From NCBI GenBank assembly GCA_032358165.1, contig JAALGY010000031.1, forward strand, positions 558,001 through 622,000: a stretch of 64,000 bases of DNA. Reading direction: 5' to 3'. Of the stretch, positions 11,689 to 22,800 are shown piece by piece. Source of the stretch: Diplosphaera chodatii. Lineage: Eukaryota > Chlorophyta > Trebouxiophyceae > Prasiolales > Stichococcaceae. The translations under genes and the position numbers were made by a program. Numbering within the stretch: position 1 is the stretch's first letter; every line of letters begins with the position of its first letter. The notes beneath the pieces were generated by a model. That model was not told where the DNA came from. It saw only the letters and a program-made list of their open reading frames with translations, and ran no database searches.

Positions 11689-13245
11689 GCTGCTGCTGCT
11701 GCTTCAGCCTGCTGCAAGCCGCCGCGGCTGTGCCGCCGTAGTGCTTGGCCCGAACAGCATGCCGGTGTCCGTGTCTGCAGCCTGCATGAGGGTTGTACGA
11801 TTACAAGTTTTTCACACCATACAGGTGAGCTGCATGCAGAACCGCTGTGCGCTGTGGGAGTTGCTGTGCAGCAGGGCCAGTCCGGAAGGCAGCCACACGA
11901 CTATCGTGGAACAGCTACGGAGAAGACCGGGGAGGCCTGGCTAGGAGCAGCTGCATGCATGAGAGCTGTTCGTATGCTGCGTCGCGGCGCTGGGCTCGCA
12001 CAGCTGCACCTGCACCCGTGTGCTGACCGCCGGGTCGGTGACCTGCTTACGGAGAGGTCAGCAATCTCGGCCGGCCGCGGGGCGTCAGCACATCGGACGA
12101 TGCTGCTCAGAGGAGTCGTTTGCGCACGCAACCTGGCTTTCGAAATCAACCAGCTGCCTGCTGCGATGGTGAAAGGCTTGATGTGTCATGCACAGTGGAC
12201 GGCACTGGACTTGCGCAGCGATACCGGATCCGAAGCAAGCTGACGCTTCACGGACGCTGCGCACCGCTCCGCACCCGCCTGAACCGGACGCAGGCGTGCC
12301 TCTGCCCATGTGCAAGCTCGCGGACCGACCAAAAAGCGTCTTGGAGACCTGGTGACAGGCGACCGCTGAAACCGCTCACGGGCTGCACACGGGCGCACGG
12401 CGCCCTGAAACATGCGGCACTGGCAGCCAGCGCACAGACAAAACGCTGGCGGCACATATGGATGCCTCGCGTGACGGAGAGGGCCAGGTTACGCGCAAGC
12501 CCAGCGTTACAAATCACGCACCGATCGACGAGTGAATGGTAGAATCTTGCTGGTGGCCGCGGATATCAAGACGCTACCTTCGGGAGTTGATGTGCGTATC
12601 CACGAGTGCGTGCAGCTTGCTTTGGACCGAAGATGGCGGCTTGCGCTAAGGCTGCACTGCCAGGCCGCCAACAACCGGTGCAGGTTTATGCTCTTCGCAG
12701 AGGATGCGGAGCACGCTGCCGGCCGTGTACACACTCGCCGATTGGCAGCTTCAAGGGCTTCGAGGTACTGCGCAAGGCGAGCGCGTCGGTTCGGCGTGCG
12801 GCCGTTGCTGATGGGTCCCGGCGGCATCATGGTGCCGCCACGTCATCCTTCGTGATCAACAGATGCAAGATTCACGACCCCTCTACGAACTAAGCTGACT
12901 GCAGGGATTACTCAGCCCCGTGTGTGCAACCCAGCGTAGATTGAGGCACGGTGAAACGTGGGGGATTCTGCATGCATTGGGTGTCGCCCAAACTCAAAGG
13001 AACCGCAGAACTTGCTTTCCGGAGTGACGCAAAGGGGCACACTGCCTGTGCAGCTTGGAATGCCAATCACTATGCGAAGGAATTTCACTAACGGGGTTCA
13101 AGGGTCGGTGACAGACTATACAGACGACTAGTCGCACGTCCCTTCCTGCTTTCCTGCTCTGTTTTGTGCGCCAGTGCATCGTGGCAGGCCCGAGCTCAAC
13201 GGTAGCTTGAGTTGTGCATTCGACAACCTCATCACACGTGCAGCG
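11689..13245. promoter_or_regulatory. Divergent intergenic region, NRPS / VIT
   Basis: About 1.5 kb between the NRPS start and the VIT start. I see no gene, tRNA or mobile element in it; the ORFs present lack family features and have no splice-linked partners. It should hold the promoters and 5' UTRs of both divergent genes. The stretch 12000-12900 is visibly richer in CG dinucleotides than the TGCA-rich flanks. An in-frame upstream ATG for VIT lies at 13174. Confidence 0.5.
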
Positions 13246-15286
13246 ATGCCAGGCGACAGCAGAGACAAGCAGGCAAAGTCGTGGTCACTTCACACCCAGG
13301 ATGTGCCAGCACAGCCAGCAGCAGGCCAGCTGCCCCAGGGCCTGAAGCCCGTCAACACCGTGCCCGAGGACCTGGAGTCGCAGCTGGGCGACCTGGACCC
13401 GCTGTTTGAAGGGCCCAGCCCGCCACACCCCCACCCCCACTTCTCAGGGCGTGCGCCCTGGCTGCGCGCTGGTGGGTCGTCCGCTGCCAAGCCCAGCCCC
13501 TGGCCCGGTGGCCTGTCCTGAATGCACGCTGCACGGCTGCCGAGTGTGCAGGCAGCAGCCTCGCGCCCTGCACAGTGCACTCACAGCACCAGAGTCAGTC
13601 AGGAGGTGACAACCTCTGTGCTGCACTGCAGGCGTGCTGGGCGCCAACGACGGTGCGCATGCTGCACTGCACAGCATGGCTGCAGAACACAGCTGTCGTC
13701 AGTGCAGTGCTGCCCACAAGCTGCGACTGCTGCCCAGGGCTGTGCTCTGATACTAAGTGGCAGAGCACTAGATACAAGCCGCACAACTGCTGATGGTTGC
13801 CAGTGTCATGTGCAGGACTTGTGTCCATCGCGTCGCTGATGCTGGGTGAGGCTGATCGCTGCCTAATGCTGTTGCAGGCTGCACGCCGAACGGCATTGTG
13901 CTGCTGCTCTGCTGCTGATTGCGCACGACAAGCGCTCCTCGGCGCATGCAAACACAACTGCAGCAGGCCTCTCGCTGCTCACCCTGACGAAACTGTGCCG
14001 CCTGGTGCGCAGGCGTGGGCGGCGGCAGCGACAAGCAGAGCACGCTGGTGCTGGCTGGGCTGGCGGGGCTGGTGGGCGGCGCGCTGTCCATGGCGGTCGG
14101 CGAGTTCATCTCGGTGTCCTCCCAGCGCGACGCCGAGAAGGCCGACATCCAGCGCGAGGTGGCCGAGCAGGCCAAGGGTGCGCTGCTGTCCCCCCGCTCT
14201 TTGCCGCCGCTGCTGCTGCTGCGCTGCGTCCACAGCTGGCTGTGTTGCGGCAGCGCTGCTGTGCTCGACTGCAACAGACCAAGTGCTGGCATGCGGACAC
14301 TCTGCCTGATGCCGGCTGGCTGCTGCTGATGTCAAGCTGAACAGCTGACGCACAAAAGATGTTGGCTGAACGTGAACTTCTGCAGGTGCAAGCTGGCAGA
14401 TGCTACAATAGTGCACATCTGCAGCTGCACGAACCAAGCCCCTGAGCGAGCGGCGCAAACAACCTGCTGAACTTGACTGACGCCCCGGCACAGGGCCAGA
14501 GGCGCAGCGCCGCGAGCTGCGAGAGCTGGCAGAGATCTACCGTGGACGCGGGCTGTCACCACGTCTCGCCCAGCAGGTGGCTGAGGAGCTGACCGCCAAA
14601 GATGTCATCCGCGCCCACGCCCGCGATGAGCTGGTGCGTTGATAGGCAAACTGCATGGCAAGCCCCGGAACGGACTGGCGAGCTCAATGCCAGTGCACCA
14701 TGGCAACATGCAGGGCATCTGCACTCTGCAGTGCACACTGCAAGTGCTCCCATGCATTGTCATGGTACAAAACACATCGGTGGCGGCACCCCTCGACCCA
14801 CAGGTGGATGGTGTGCCTTTGCACCCCCTACGCCCGACACCGCTACTGCTTGTGGTAACATACATCTGTGGCTGCAGGGCATCGACATGGACGACCTATC
14901 TAACCCCTGGCAGGCCGCGGTCAGCTCCGCAGTCTCCTTCGTGGTCGGCGCGGGTGCGACATGTGCTGTGAAGCTGCCACCTGATACTGCTGTGCTGACC
15001 AAGCTGCCACCTGACCACGCTGTGCTGCTTCCGAGGGATCGACTGACCCACAACGTGGCATGCAGGCATCCCATTGCTCGCAGCAGCGTTCATCAAGGAC
15101 CACGTGTACCGCCTCGTGTCGCTGTGCATTGCGTCGACGTTCGCCCTGCTGGCATTCGGCGCGATCGGGGCCTGGCTGGGCGGGGCCGGCGCCATCGTGC
15201 CGGCGCTGCGGGTGCTGCTGGGTGGCTGGGCAGCTGGTGGCATCACCTACGGCGCCGGGCGGCTGTTTGCGCTTGCAGAAAGCTAG
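13246..15286 (+). CDS. VIT/CCC1-family vacuolar iron/manganese transporter
   Basis: This is a membrane transporter that moves Fe2+ or Mn2+ into the vacuole or an acidic store. Seven exons join in frame to 292 residues: 13246-13471, 13632-13652, 13816-13845, 14013-14177, 14494-14633, 14878-14953 and 15066-15286. The family signature runs across exons 1-4: [30 protein letters not shown], then [20 protein letters not shown]. The soluble metal-binding hinge (about [20 protein letters not shown]) follows. The carboxy half has hydrophobic segments ending FALAES. A longer start at 13174 is in frame; 13246 (MPGDSRDK) was preferred as the simpler N-terminus. Exons 2 and 3 are only 21 and 30 bp. Divergent from the NRPS and convergent with the methyltransferase gene. 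Whether Fe or Mn is the main cargo cannot be read from sequence. Confidence 0.93.
14971..15030. repeat. 30-bp tandem duplication in VIT intron 6
   Basis: Two adjacent, slightly diverged 30-bp copies, each starting AAGCTGCCACCTGA, inside the intron between exons ending 14953 and starting 15066. Probably a replication-slippage duplication. Confidence 0.8.
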
Positions 15287-15325
15287 CCTTGGCAAGACCA
15301 CAGGCCAGCAAGGCCGCAGGTCGCT

Positions 15326-15330
15326 TGTAA
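15326..15330 (+). terminator. TGTAA polyadenylation-type signal after VIT
   Basis: TGTAA is the usual green-algal polyadenylation word. This copy lies 40 bases past the VIT stop codon. Motif-only evidence. Confidence 0.5.
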
Positions 15331-15507
15331 GTTATAAAGGGTGCAGAGTATAGCTCCAAGTACGCAGCAGACGGCCCGGGTTCCGCGAAAGGGGAAAAGT
15401 GGGCAGCTGATGCTGAACACTGTTGCTAGTCAGTGGTTTTCTTGCAGTCCGCGGATGATGATGCTGCAGCGCGTTCGGTTTCGCACTCGCATGACGATAA
15501 GCTAAAA

Positions 15508-15545
15508 GAGGAGGAAAAGGAGGAGGAGGAGGAGGAGGAAGAGGG
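15508..15545. repeat. (GGA)n purine tract
   Basis: A 38-bp run of almost pure purine on the plus strand, mostly GGA/GAG triplets, in the 3' intergenic region. Simple-sequence repeat, no coding role seen. Confidence 0.85.
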
Positions 15546-15867
15546 TGCGCGTGCGCTGCGTGTGCCCTGGATGACAGGGGGGGGATGGATGAAAGAAAGA
15601 GGGAGAGGAAGGTGGCCCCTTCGGGGGAAGGAAACATTGTTGCATCGGCTCTATATCATTTCCATGTGTAGCATCAGCACTGAGTTTGTGTAATGTCGGT
15701 AAATCGAGTCCACAGTTTACCTCTGTCCATGGACTGTCCATAGACACAGCTTTCAACCCAGCTGATAGCTGATGCTGTATCAGCGCCTACATCGCTGCCG
15801 GCCACCACCAGCAGCGACAACAATGTTATGGCAGTGCGTTCTCTGAAATGGCGTTACAAGGGCTTGC

Positions 15868-17185
15868 TCAGATGACCGAAACGAGAACGTTGGTCAGATA
15901 GAGCCCCTCCGGGTACGCTGGATCTGTTGGATGGTCGGGCGCAGCACCCGCGTCCCGCACGACTGTGATCTGCCGACGCGCCGCCATGGCTGCCGCCTGC
16001 ATGGCAACGGATATCAACTACTCTTGGAATGTGGGAAGCATATGGCAACGTGCGCACTGACAGCGAGCGTGGGCTGCACCGGCGCTGCAGCCTGCACAGC
16101 ACACTCACCCGCAGCATGCCGAGGAAGTGGCCGCTGGTCTGCGCCACTGCCCCGCTGCAGGAGCAGGTCATCAGCAGGCCGCCCTCCGGAGGCAGCAGCC
16201 GCATGGCCGCGCTGTTGAGCATGCGGTACCTGAGCAGAAAGCTCCAGGTGAGCGGCTGGCTCTAACATCTGACGACTATGACAGTGCGAGTTGCGATGCA
16301 GGTCTGCATCAAGTGCCTGCTGCTGCATGGTTGACGCACCTTCGTGTAGCACGCTCCAGGCTCTTACGATTGGGGGCAAGCTTTGGCGGGTCCAGGATCA
16401 CCTGATGTGGTGCATCCCAACATTAAATAGCAGGCACCCGCTTCTCAACACGCCCAGCACCCTGCAAAGGTGTCCAGCCGAACAAACCATCAGCAACTTC
16501 TGACCACCTCACCAGGTCCCACTGTCTGCCATCGGCAAGGGCCTCCTTCATGAAGTCTGACACATCCGCCTGCTGAAAGCTGCAGACGTCCTCCGAAATG
16601 CCGTTGAGCGCAACATTCTGGCGCGCCAGATCCAGCACGGGTCGCGAAGTGTCCACGCCTGCCAAAGGCATGGTGCCCAAGCACACCTCAGCATACATGA
16701 GCGACGCCCTCAGCTGACCAGCGTTCCAGGTTTGAGCGCAGGGTCAGCAGCGTCAGCAATCTGCACATGTCAGCGGTCACCTGTGACGCTGCTGGCTCCA
16801 CCGATGGCGGCGTTGAGGGCAAAGCCGCCGGTGTAGCAGCACAGGTCCAGGACACGCTTCCCAGCGGACAGGCGCTGCACCAGCGCTCGGCTGTCCCGCT
16901 GATCCGCATAGAACCCTGCAGGATTCAACGCTATGGTGTGTCTTGTACTTCATGACCACTTGCATTGCATGTTGAGAGAACGACTATGTGATGCACACTG
17001 TGGCACAGTGCCCTAAGCATGGAGACCATACCTGTTTTTTGGCCAGACGGGTCTGCCAGGTATTGCACACCACACTCTAATGCCTGGACTGCCTGCATGG
17101 ACGGTTTTGCAGAGTTACTATCGTCCAGACTTGGCAGACAGAGGCTGTGGGACATACAAGTCTCACTCCACCGGGTGGCAGAGCA

Positions 17186-17260
<75 letters not shown>

Positions 17261-18499
17261 CATCCTGAACGGGAGGCAGCTCAATGCCCTCCTCTCGCAG
17301 CATGCTGACTGATGGCCGCCACAGAATATTATCTGTTCCCAGTGCCTGGTGCAGAGCTTCCACGACGAGCGCCTTGTTGCTGTGGCAGGGCGTATCACGT
17401 GTGAGCTGCCTCTATTTGTGCAGAAGTGTCACCTGCGGTCTGGCAGCGTGGCTGCAGGCACACAGCAAATGCCCACCTAGGTTTTGGCTGGCATTCACTG
17501 CGACGCGCCGCACCTTTCGATGAAGGCGGACGAGGAAGAGACCACGACGGCGCTGCCTAAGCAATCGACGATGAGACCCGAAAGGCGGTCACCTTCGCTG
17601 CACACCCACACGCCTGATCAGCCTTCGGGTCAAGCTGTCGCTGACATGTGCACAATGAGTGTGGGCTCAGGACGCATGGTTACCTGTTTACCAGCCTGTA
17701 CACATTGGTGTGCGGGGACGGCAGCCCCAGTGCAGTGCGCAGCGCCACGGCCTGCGCGATGCGCGACCGCAGCAGCGCCTGCACGTTGCAGGCCAGGTGG
17801 GGCTCGGCCGCCGCGTGCGCCAGCAGCTGCAGCACCCTGCAAAAACAGTAAGAACTTGAGCGTAGTGTCACTCCACATGCTGTGGCGTGCTTCCCTCCGT
17901 ATGCTGTGCCTGCGGGTTGTTGTATCAGGGTGTCAGTGTCCTGATCGTCTGCAAACCTCCCACCTGACGCGGAACATGCTGTTCGGATTGTAGATGCCCC
18001 AGCCGATGACAGAATCAGCGCCATCAGCCAGCAACACTGGGTCCCCAGCTACCGGCGCCGGCCGCCCGACCACTCGGTCCACCGCGCCGCCAAACACCAT
18101 GGGCTGGCCCTCCCGGAAGAGGCGCGCCTTGCCCCGCTTGAGCACCACCCGCGGCAAGCCTGTAGCATTGATGTAGCGCACTACAAGTGTGAGGCCTATG
18201 CTATGATAGAGTTTTCTCATGCAACATGAGGGGCACGGATGTTTCCCCCACATACACGCACCGCCGAGCTGTGCCGCTGCATCCTCGATGACATTTAGCG
18301 GGGGAGGTGGAGCATCCGGCGGCGGCGACACGGCAGGAGGCGCATGCTGCTGCACAGCTGAGACGCACTGCCTGCCGCCGTGCCTCAAGCGCCAGCTTCG
18401 GCTGCTGGTAACAAGCAACAGCAGCTGCTGCCGCCGCGCCGTGCAGGGCTTGTCAACACATAGACCGGCAGCAGCGCACCGCCGCAGCGCAGTGATCAT
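15868..18499 (-). CDS. RlmI-type SAM-dependent rRNA cytosine-C5 methyltransferase
   Basis: Family members methylate a cytosine in 23S-type rRNA; a plastid or mitochondrial ribosome is the likely target here. Eleven exons join in frame to 509 residues: 18499-18262, 18180-17964, 17836-17684, 17597-17514, 17379-17187, 17083-17032, 16915-16781, 16658-16513, 16401-16340, 16229-16109 and 15996-15868. A basic, Ser/Arg-rich N-terminus looks like an organelle transit peptide. A PUA-like domain follows ([12 protein letters not shown]...), then the [11 protein letters not shown] segment, [12 protein letters not shown], the SAM-binding [16 protein letters not shown], acidic GVDTSRP, the DPPKLAP motif and a CSCSG motif with candidate catalytic Cys. 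Exon 5 ends in 23 glutamine codons that the bacterial enzymes lack. The target nucleotide and organelle are inferred. Confidence 0.92.
17187..17255 (-). repeat. (CAG)23 polyglutamine tract abutting a splice donor
   Basis: Twenty-three uninterrupted CTG triplets on the plus strand, read as CAG (Gln) in exon 5 of the RlmI-like gene. The last CAG is followed directly by GTGCTC, the 5' splice site, so the repeat forms the exon end. Exon phase agrees with this placement. Confidence 0.93.
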
Positions 18500-19806
18500 T
18501 CGTTAACAGTGTTTCGAGCCTCAATCGAGATGTGTAACAGAATGAGCAAGTGTCATCAATGTGACCTGGACTGCAGCCTGTGCAGCAGTGCAGGTGTAGC
18601 GGACAAAGGGGCCAAATGGTAATAGGAGGAAGCCCTTCTTCCATGCATGCATGCCCAATGGGACTATGGGAGCCCGAAAGGCAGGCACCAAGAGGATCCG
18701 AGTATATAGCGGCCGCGGCCTGCATTACACGAGTTGCGCGCTGCAACCCCAGCTGCACGAGTATGATTGGTTGATGGGCTTTGCTGACCACCGGTTTCAC
18801 GGCCCGGCGCGGGGCGCGACTCAAAGTCGGGGTGCTCTATTTGGGACGCAAACTGCGTCAGCCGCGACTGTACCTGCCGGACCCTCGGCGGTCCCCCAAC
18901 GATCGCACGTACAAGGTGCTGTACCTTGCATCGCCCCGACTGGGACTCGCAATCAATCGGCGGGCGCTGCCGTGCAGGGCTGCTGACCATGAATGAGTGA
19001 GCCCTGGGCTCGTGCTCGTGCCAATAATCAACCTGCCAAAGTACTGGACCCCGCTCTGGGGCTTCAGTCAGAGAGCTACACTGCGCAGCAAGCACAGTCG
19101 CCGGTGGCCGGGCACGCTGCCAGCTGCCAAGATCTGGTGCTGACACTAAGCAATGTCTGGGGCGCTGTCGCGGTTGGGCGTCCCGATGCCGGCATGCGCA
19201 CGCCTCATGGTGACATAGTGCGTCTGTAAAGCTCAAGGCTGGGCGCGGTGTCTGCCGGGGATCCGAGATCTCGGCGCTTGTCGCGCATCTCAGTCATACA
19301 CAGTTTTACGAAGGGACACTTGCCACGCCCTCTGCCGGCTCCCGCTCGTCAGTGGGCCCCACGGATCAGCTGCTGCAGTGCCGCCTGCTGGTATCAGACA
19401 AGCGTGGCTGCTTCCCACGCCGACGCCCGCCGTGCTGGTACAGGCAGCTTCACCAAGGGCTGAGTATCTGGGGCCACCTGCACGAGCGCCCTCCACGCTC
19501 CGTGCGCTCCGGCGTTGCCAGGCCATCCTCAGCTGTCTCAAAATCGCTGGGACCCACTTCGTATGGGGATCGCGTGCTGCGGGGGGGCACGTGGTGTTGG
19601 TCTGGTGCCTTGACTTTGGGGTGGTCCACTGTCACCTGATCGTGGGAGATGCACACGCCTTGGGGCGTGGGTGGAACCCTCGCTCTGTTCAACACGCGTT
19701 GCTACTTGCAGGTGAGCCTGTCAGCGTCGCGGACGCCGCAGCAGGACTCTGCCGCCTGCCGCTGGCGTGGAGCGGCGGCGGCACCAACCGCCCTTGAGCA
19801 GCGGCC
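18500..19806. promoter_or_regulatory. Divergent intergenic region, RlmI-like / SBP factor
   Basis: 1.3 kb between two divergent gene starts. No coding homology, RNA gene or transposon was recognised on either strand. It should contain both promoters; I could not identify specific elements with confidence. Confidence 0.5.
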
Positions 19807-22800
19807 ATGGACCAGCCGAGCCTGAAGAACCTGGCGGACGCGGCTGGGCACGCGAACCAGGCGGAGCCCGCGCCCCAGGAGCCTGATGCCGGCGCGCCGG
19901 CTGAGGGCAGCAACGAGCGGAAACCGTCCCGACGGAAGCGCAGCATGCGGCCCACGGCCGCCCGGCACAGCGAGTCGCCCGAGGTGGGCTCGCAAGGTCG
20001 CCGCAGCCTTGCGCTGTGTCCCAAACCTGCAAAACGCCGTGCAGATTGCAGGCTGAGGTTGACTCACCAGCGCTTCTGAGCACCTGTGTGTGGACCAAGC
20101 CTGGCCTCATTCACCGGCAGGGCTCTGGCGACGTCGGCTCAGACAAGTCAGGCAGCGGCGGTGCGTGGCAGGCGCCCACGCCCTCCCGCCCCGGCGTCCC
20201 CATCTGCCAGGTCAGAGCTGCTGGTGCTGGTGTTGTAGACCCTTGTGAGCAGAATATAACGTTGTGGACGCACCAGGTGTGCTGACCCCCTCATGCCTAT
20301 ATTCCAACCATGTCCAGGTGGAGGGCTGCGGCCGCGAGCTGTGTGCTCTGACCACCTACCACCAGCGCTGCCGCATCTGCGAGGTGCACATCAAGCTGCC
20401 CGCGTTCATGCGCCACGGCACCCAGCAGCGCTTCTGCCAGCAGTGCGGGCGCTGCCACCAGCTGTCCGCCTTTGACAGCGGCAAGCGCTCCTGTCGGGCG
20501 CAGCTCCAGAAGCACAACGCCAGGCAAGCTGCCCCCAAACCGACCCAGTAGACCACACAGTGGCATACGTGTGGCGTCTTGGTATCGCCTGCTAGGCTGC
20601 ACACATTTTGTGTAGATAACAGGGGCATTGCACAGCCGTCTCGAGCCACACTGCACGTGCAACAGGCGACGAAAGCTGGCGAATAAGAAGGCGCAGCAGT
20701 CAGAAGCAGACAGCCCGCGCAACGGTCGCGGGCCAGCCGTAGCGGCGGATGCCGAGGACGGTGATGACTCGCCGACCGCCCGGCGCCCGGCCCGCCGCCA
20801 GAAGACGGTCGACCTGAATGCGCCCGCAGCAGACCAGCTGCTTGCAGCAGAGCACCACCACCAGCAGCAGCAGCAGCAGCAGCGCTTGGCGGCTCTTGGC
20901 GGCGCGGCCGCGGCGGCGGCGGCCGCGAAGCCGCCTGTGGGCCTGGGGCCCCTGGGCGCGGGGCTGCCGCAGAGCCAGGCGGATTTCCTGCGCAGCCTGG
21001 CGCCCACGTATGCGCACGAGCTGGACGCGGCCTCCAAGCCCGCCTTTGGCCTGCCGTCCTCGCAGGTGGAAACTGACCATAGTGTCATCTCTACCTGGAT
21101 CTCAGTTGGGAGACTGTCCGGAGGATGGCCCGCTGATGTCAGCCAGCATGGCTGCCATGAAGGCATCATGTCATGAAGATGTCACGTCATCACGAAAACT
21201 GTGCTCACAGTCCTGAAGGCCGAGCCTGACTGTGTGCAGGACTACCAGACGGCGTACGGCTTCAGCGGCTCCGGCGACTTTGGTGGGCGCCAGGACTGGC
21301 TGGCCGGGGCGGGGCGGCTGCAGGGCGGCACCGCGCTGACGGCGGAGACGCTGTCCAAGGCGTACAGCAACATACCGCAGTTTGGCAGGCGCGCACTGCC
21401 GGCTTCATATTCCCAGCGGCAATAGTCTCAGCATATCGTGTGCCCAGATGCACCACATGTGTGTCATGGGCGCTGACGGCTCTGGCCAACGCCAAATAGC
21501 GGGCCACTGTTTGGCCTTTGTGTGCAGGCTCGCCGAGGACGTCATGCAGCAGCAGCAGCACCCAGCGTTTGCTCGCGCTGCGATGGAGCAGCAGCACCAG
21601 CACCAGCACCAGCTTCAACAGCAGCACCAGCAGCCGCAGTCCAGCTTCCAGGCCTTTGGTGGCGACCCCGCAGCCGTGGCTGCAGCGTGGGGGGGCCGGC
21701 CCCGCGGCTACGATGGTGCGAGTCTTCACACTTCCCCACCTGAAGGCGCCTGCCCAATAGTGGCAGAGAGATAGCAACTCCTGCAGGCTTGGCCAAGCTC
21801 GGAATCAAGCGGTGGACGCAGCTTGTGTGCAAGCACGCTAGCTGTTCCCCTGAGCGGTGGAGGGCGCTCCTGCTGCAGGCGGCGACGGGGGCACCAGCTA
21901 CGACCGCGCGGTCTCGCTGCTGGCGCAGCAGGGGGGCGCGGCGGCCGGCCCGCCCGACTACTTCCCGCAGAATCTCATGCTGCGGCTCAGCGTCAAGCTG
22001 TTCGACTGCACGCCGGCGCAGCTGCCGACGGACCTGCGGGACCAGCTGGTCGGCTGGCTGCAGGCGGCGCCGACAGGCGTGGAGGGCTACATGCGCCCGG
22101 GCTGCGTGCACGTGACGCTCCAGGCCACGATGAGCGCCAGCGCGATCGCGTCCGACAACGGCGCCCACAACCTGCGGAACGCAATCGACCACCTGCTCGA
22201 GCGTGAGTCCGCACCCCTCATCCTCAACAAAGACCTCATGTTGCAGCCAGCCTGTTTGCCCGACTGTAACGTTGATACCCTGCACGCCACGATTCACACC
22301 CGGTTTTCTCCACAACTTGGTCTGGCCGCCACCCCACCGGCCGGCCCTGAGCCGGCCGGCTGCCGTGCCGCAGGCGACCCCAGCACCTGGGCCAGCCGCC
22401 TGCTGCTGGTGCAGCTGCTGGGGGAGGCGGCGGTGGTGCGGGACGCCCGCGTGATGCACCACTGGACGGCGGCCGAGCTGGCGGCAGCCGTGGCCAAGGG
22501 CGGCTGCGGCGTGGAGGGGGCCCCCGCCCTGCCCCGCATCGTGCGCATCGACCCCGTCGCCATCGCCGGCGCCGCCAACCAGGTGCACGGTCTATCTGGG
22601 ATCCTCTGCAGCATGTGCATGACACCTCCACGCAGATGACTGTCAATTGAGATACGCTTTTACCGAACCAGAGACTCGTGCAGCAGAGGATACTTTTTGG
22701 TCAGTCAACCACTACTGTCATCACTCAATACTGTTCTCCACTGCCGTCGCTGCAGGTGCTGGTGGTGCTGGGCCACGACATCACGGGGGACGATGTCACG

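Larger units (their letters stand above)
15287..15867. other. Convergent 3' region, VIT / RlmI-like
   Basis: Non-coding 580 bp between two converging genes, holding both 3' ends. It contains a TGTAA word, a GA-rich purine tract and a second TGTAA at about 15690. On the minus strand a TGTAA lies at 15858-15854, only 10 bases past the methyltransferase stop. No gene seen. Confidence 0.6.

Noticed and set aside
18500..19806. Several 60-140 codon ORFs upstream of the SBP factor
   Set aside because: No homology, no conserved motif and no splice partners; consistent with random ORFs in GC-rich DNA.
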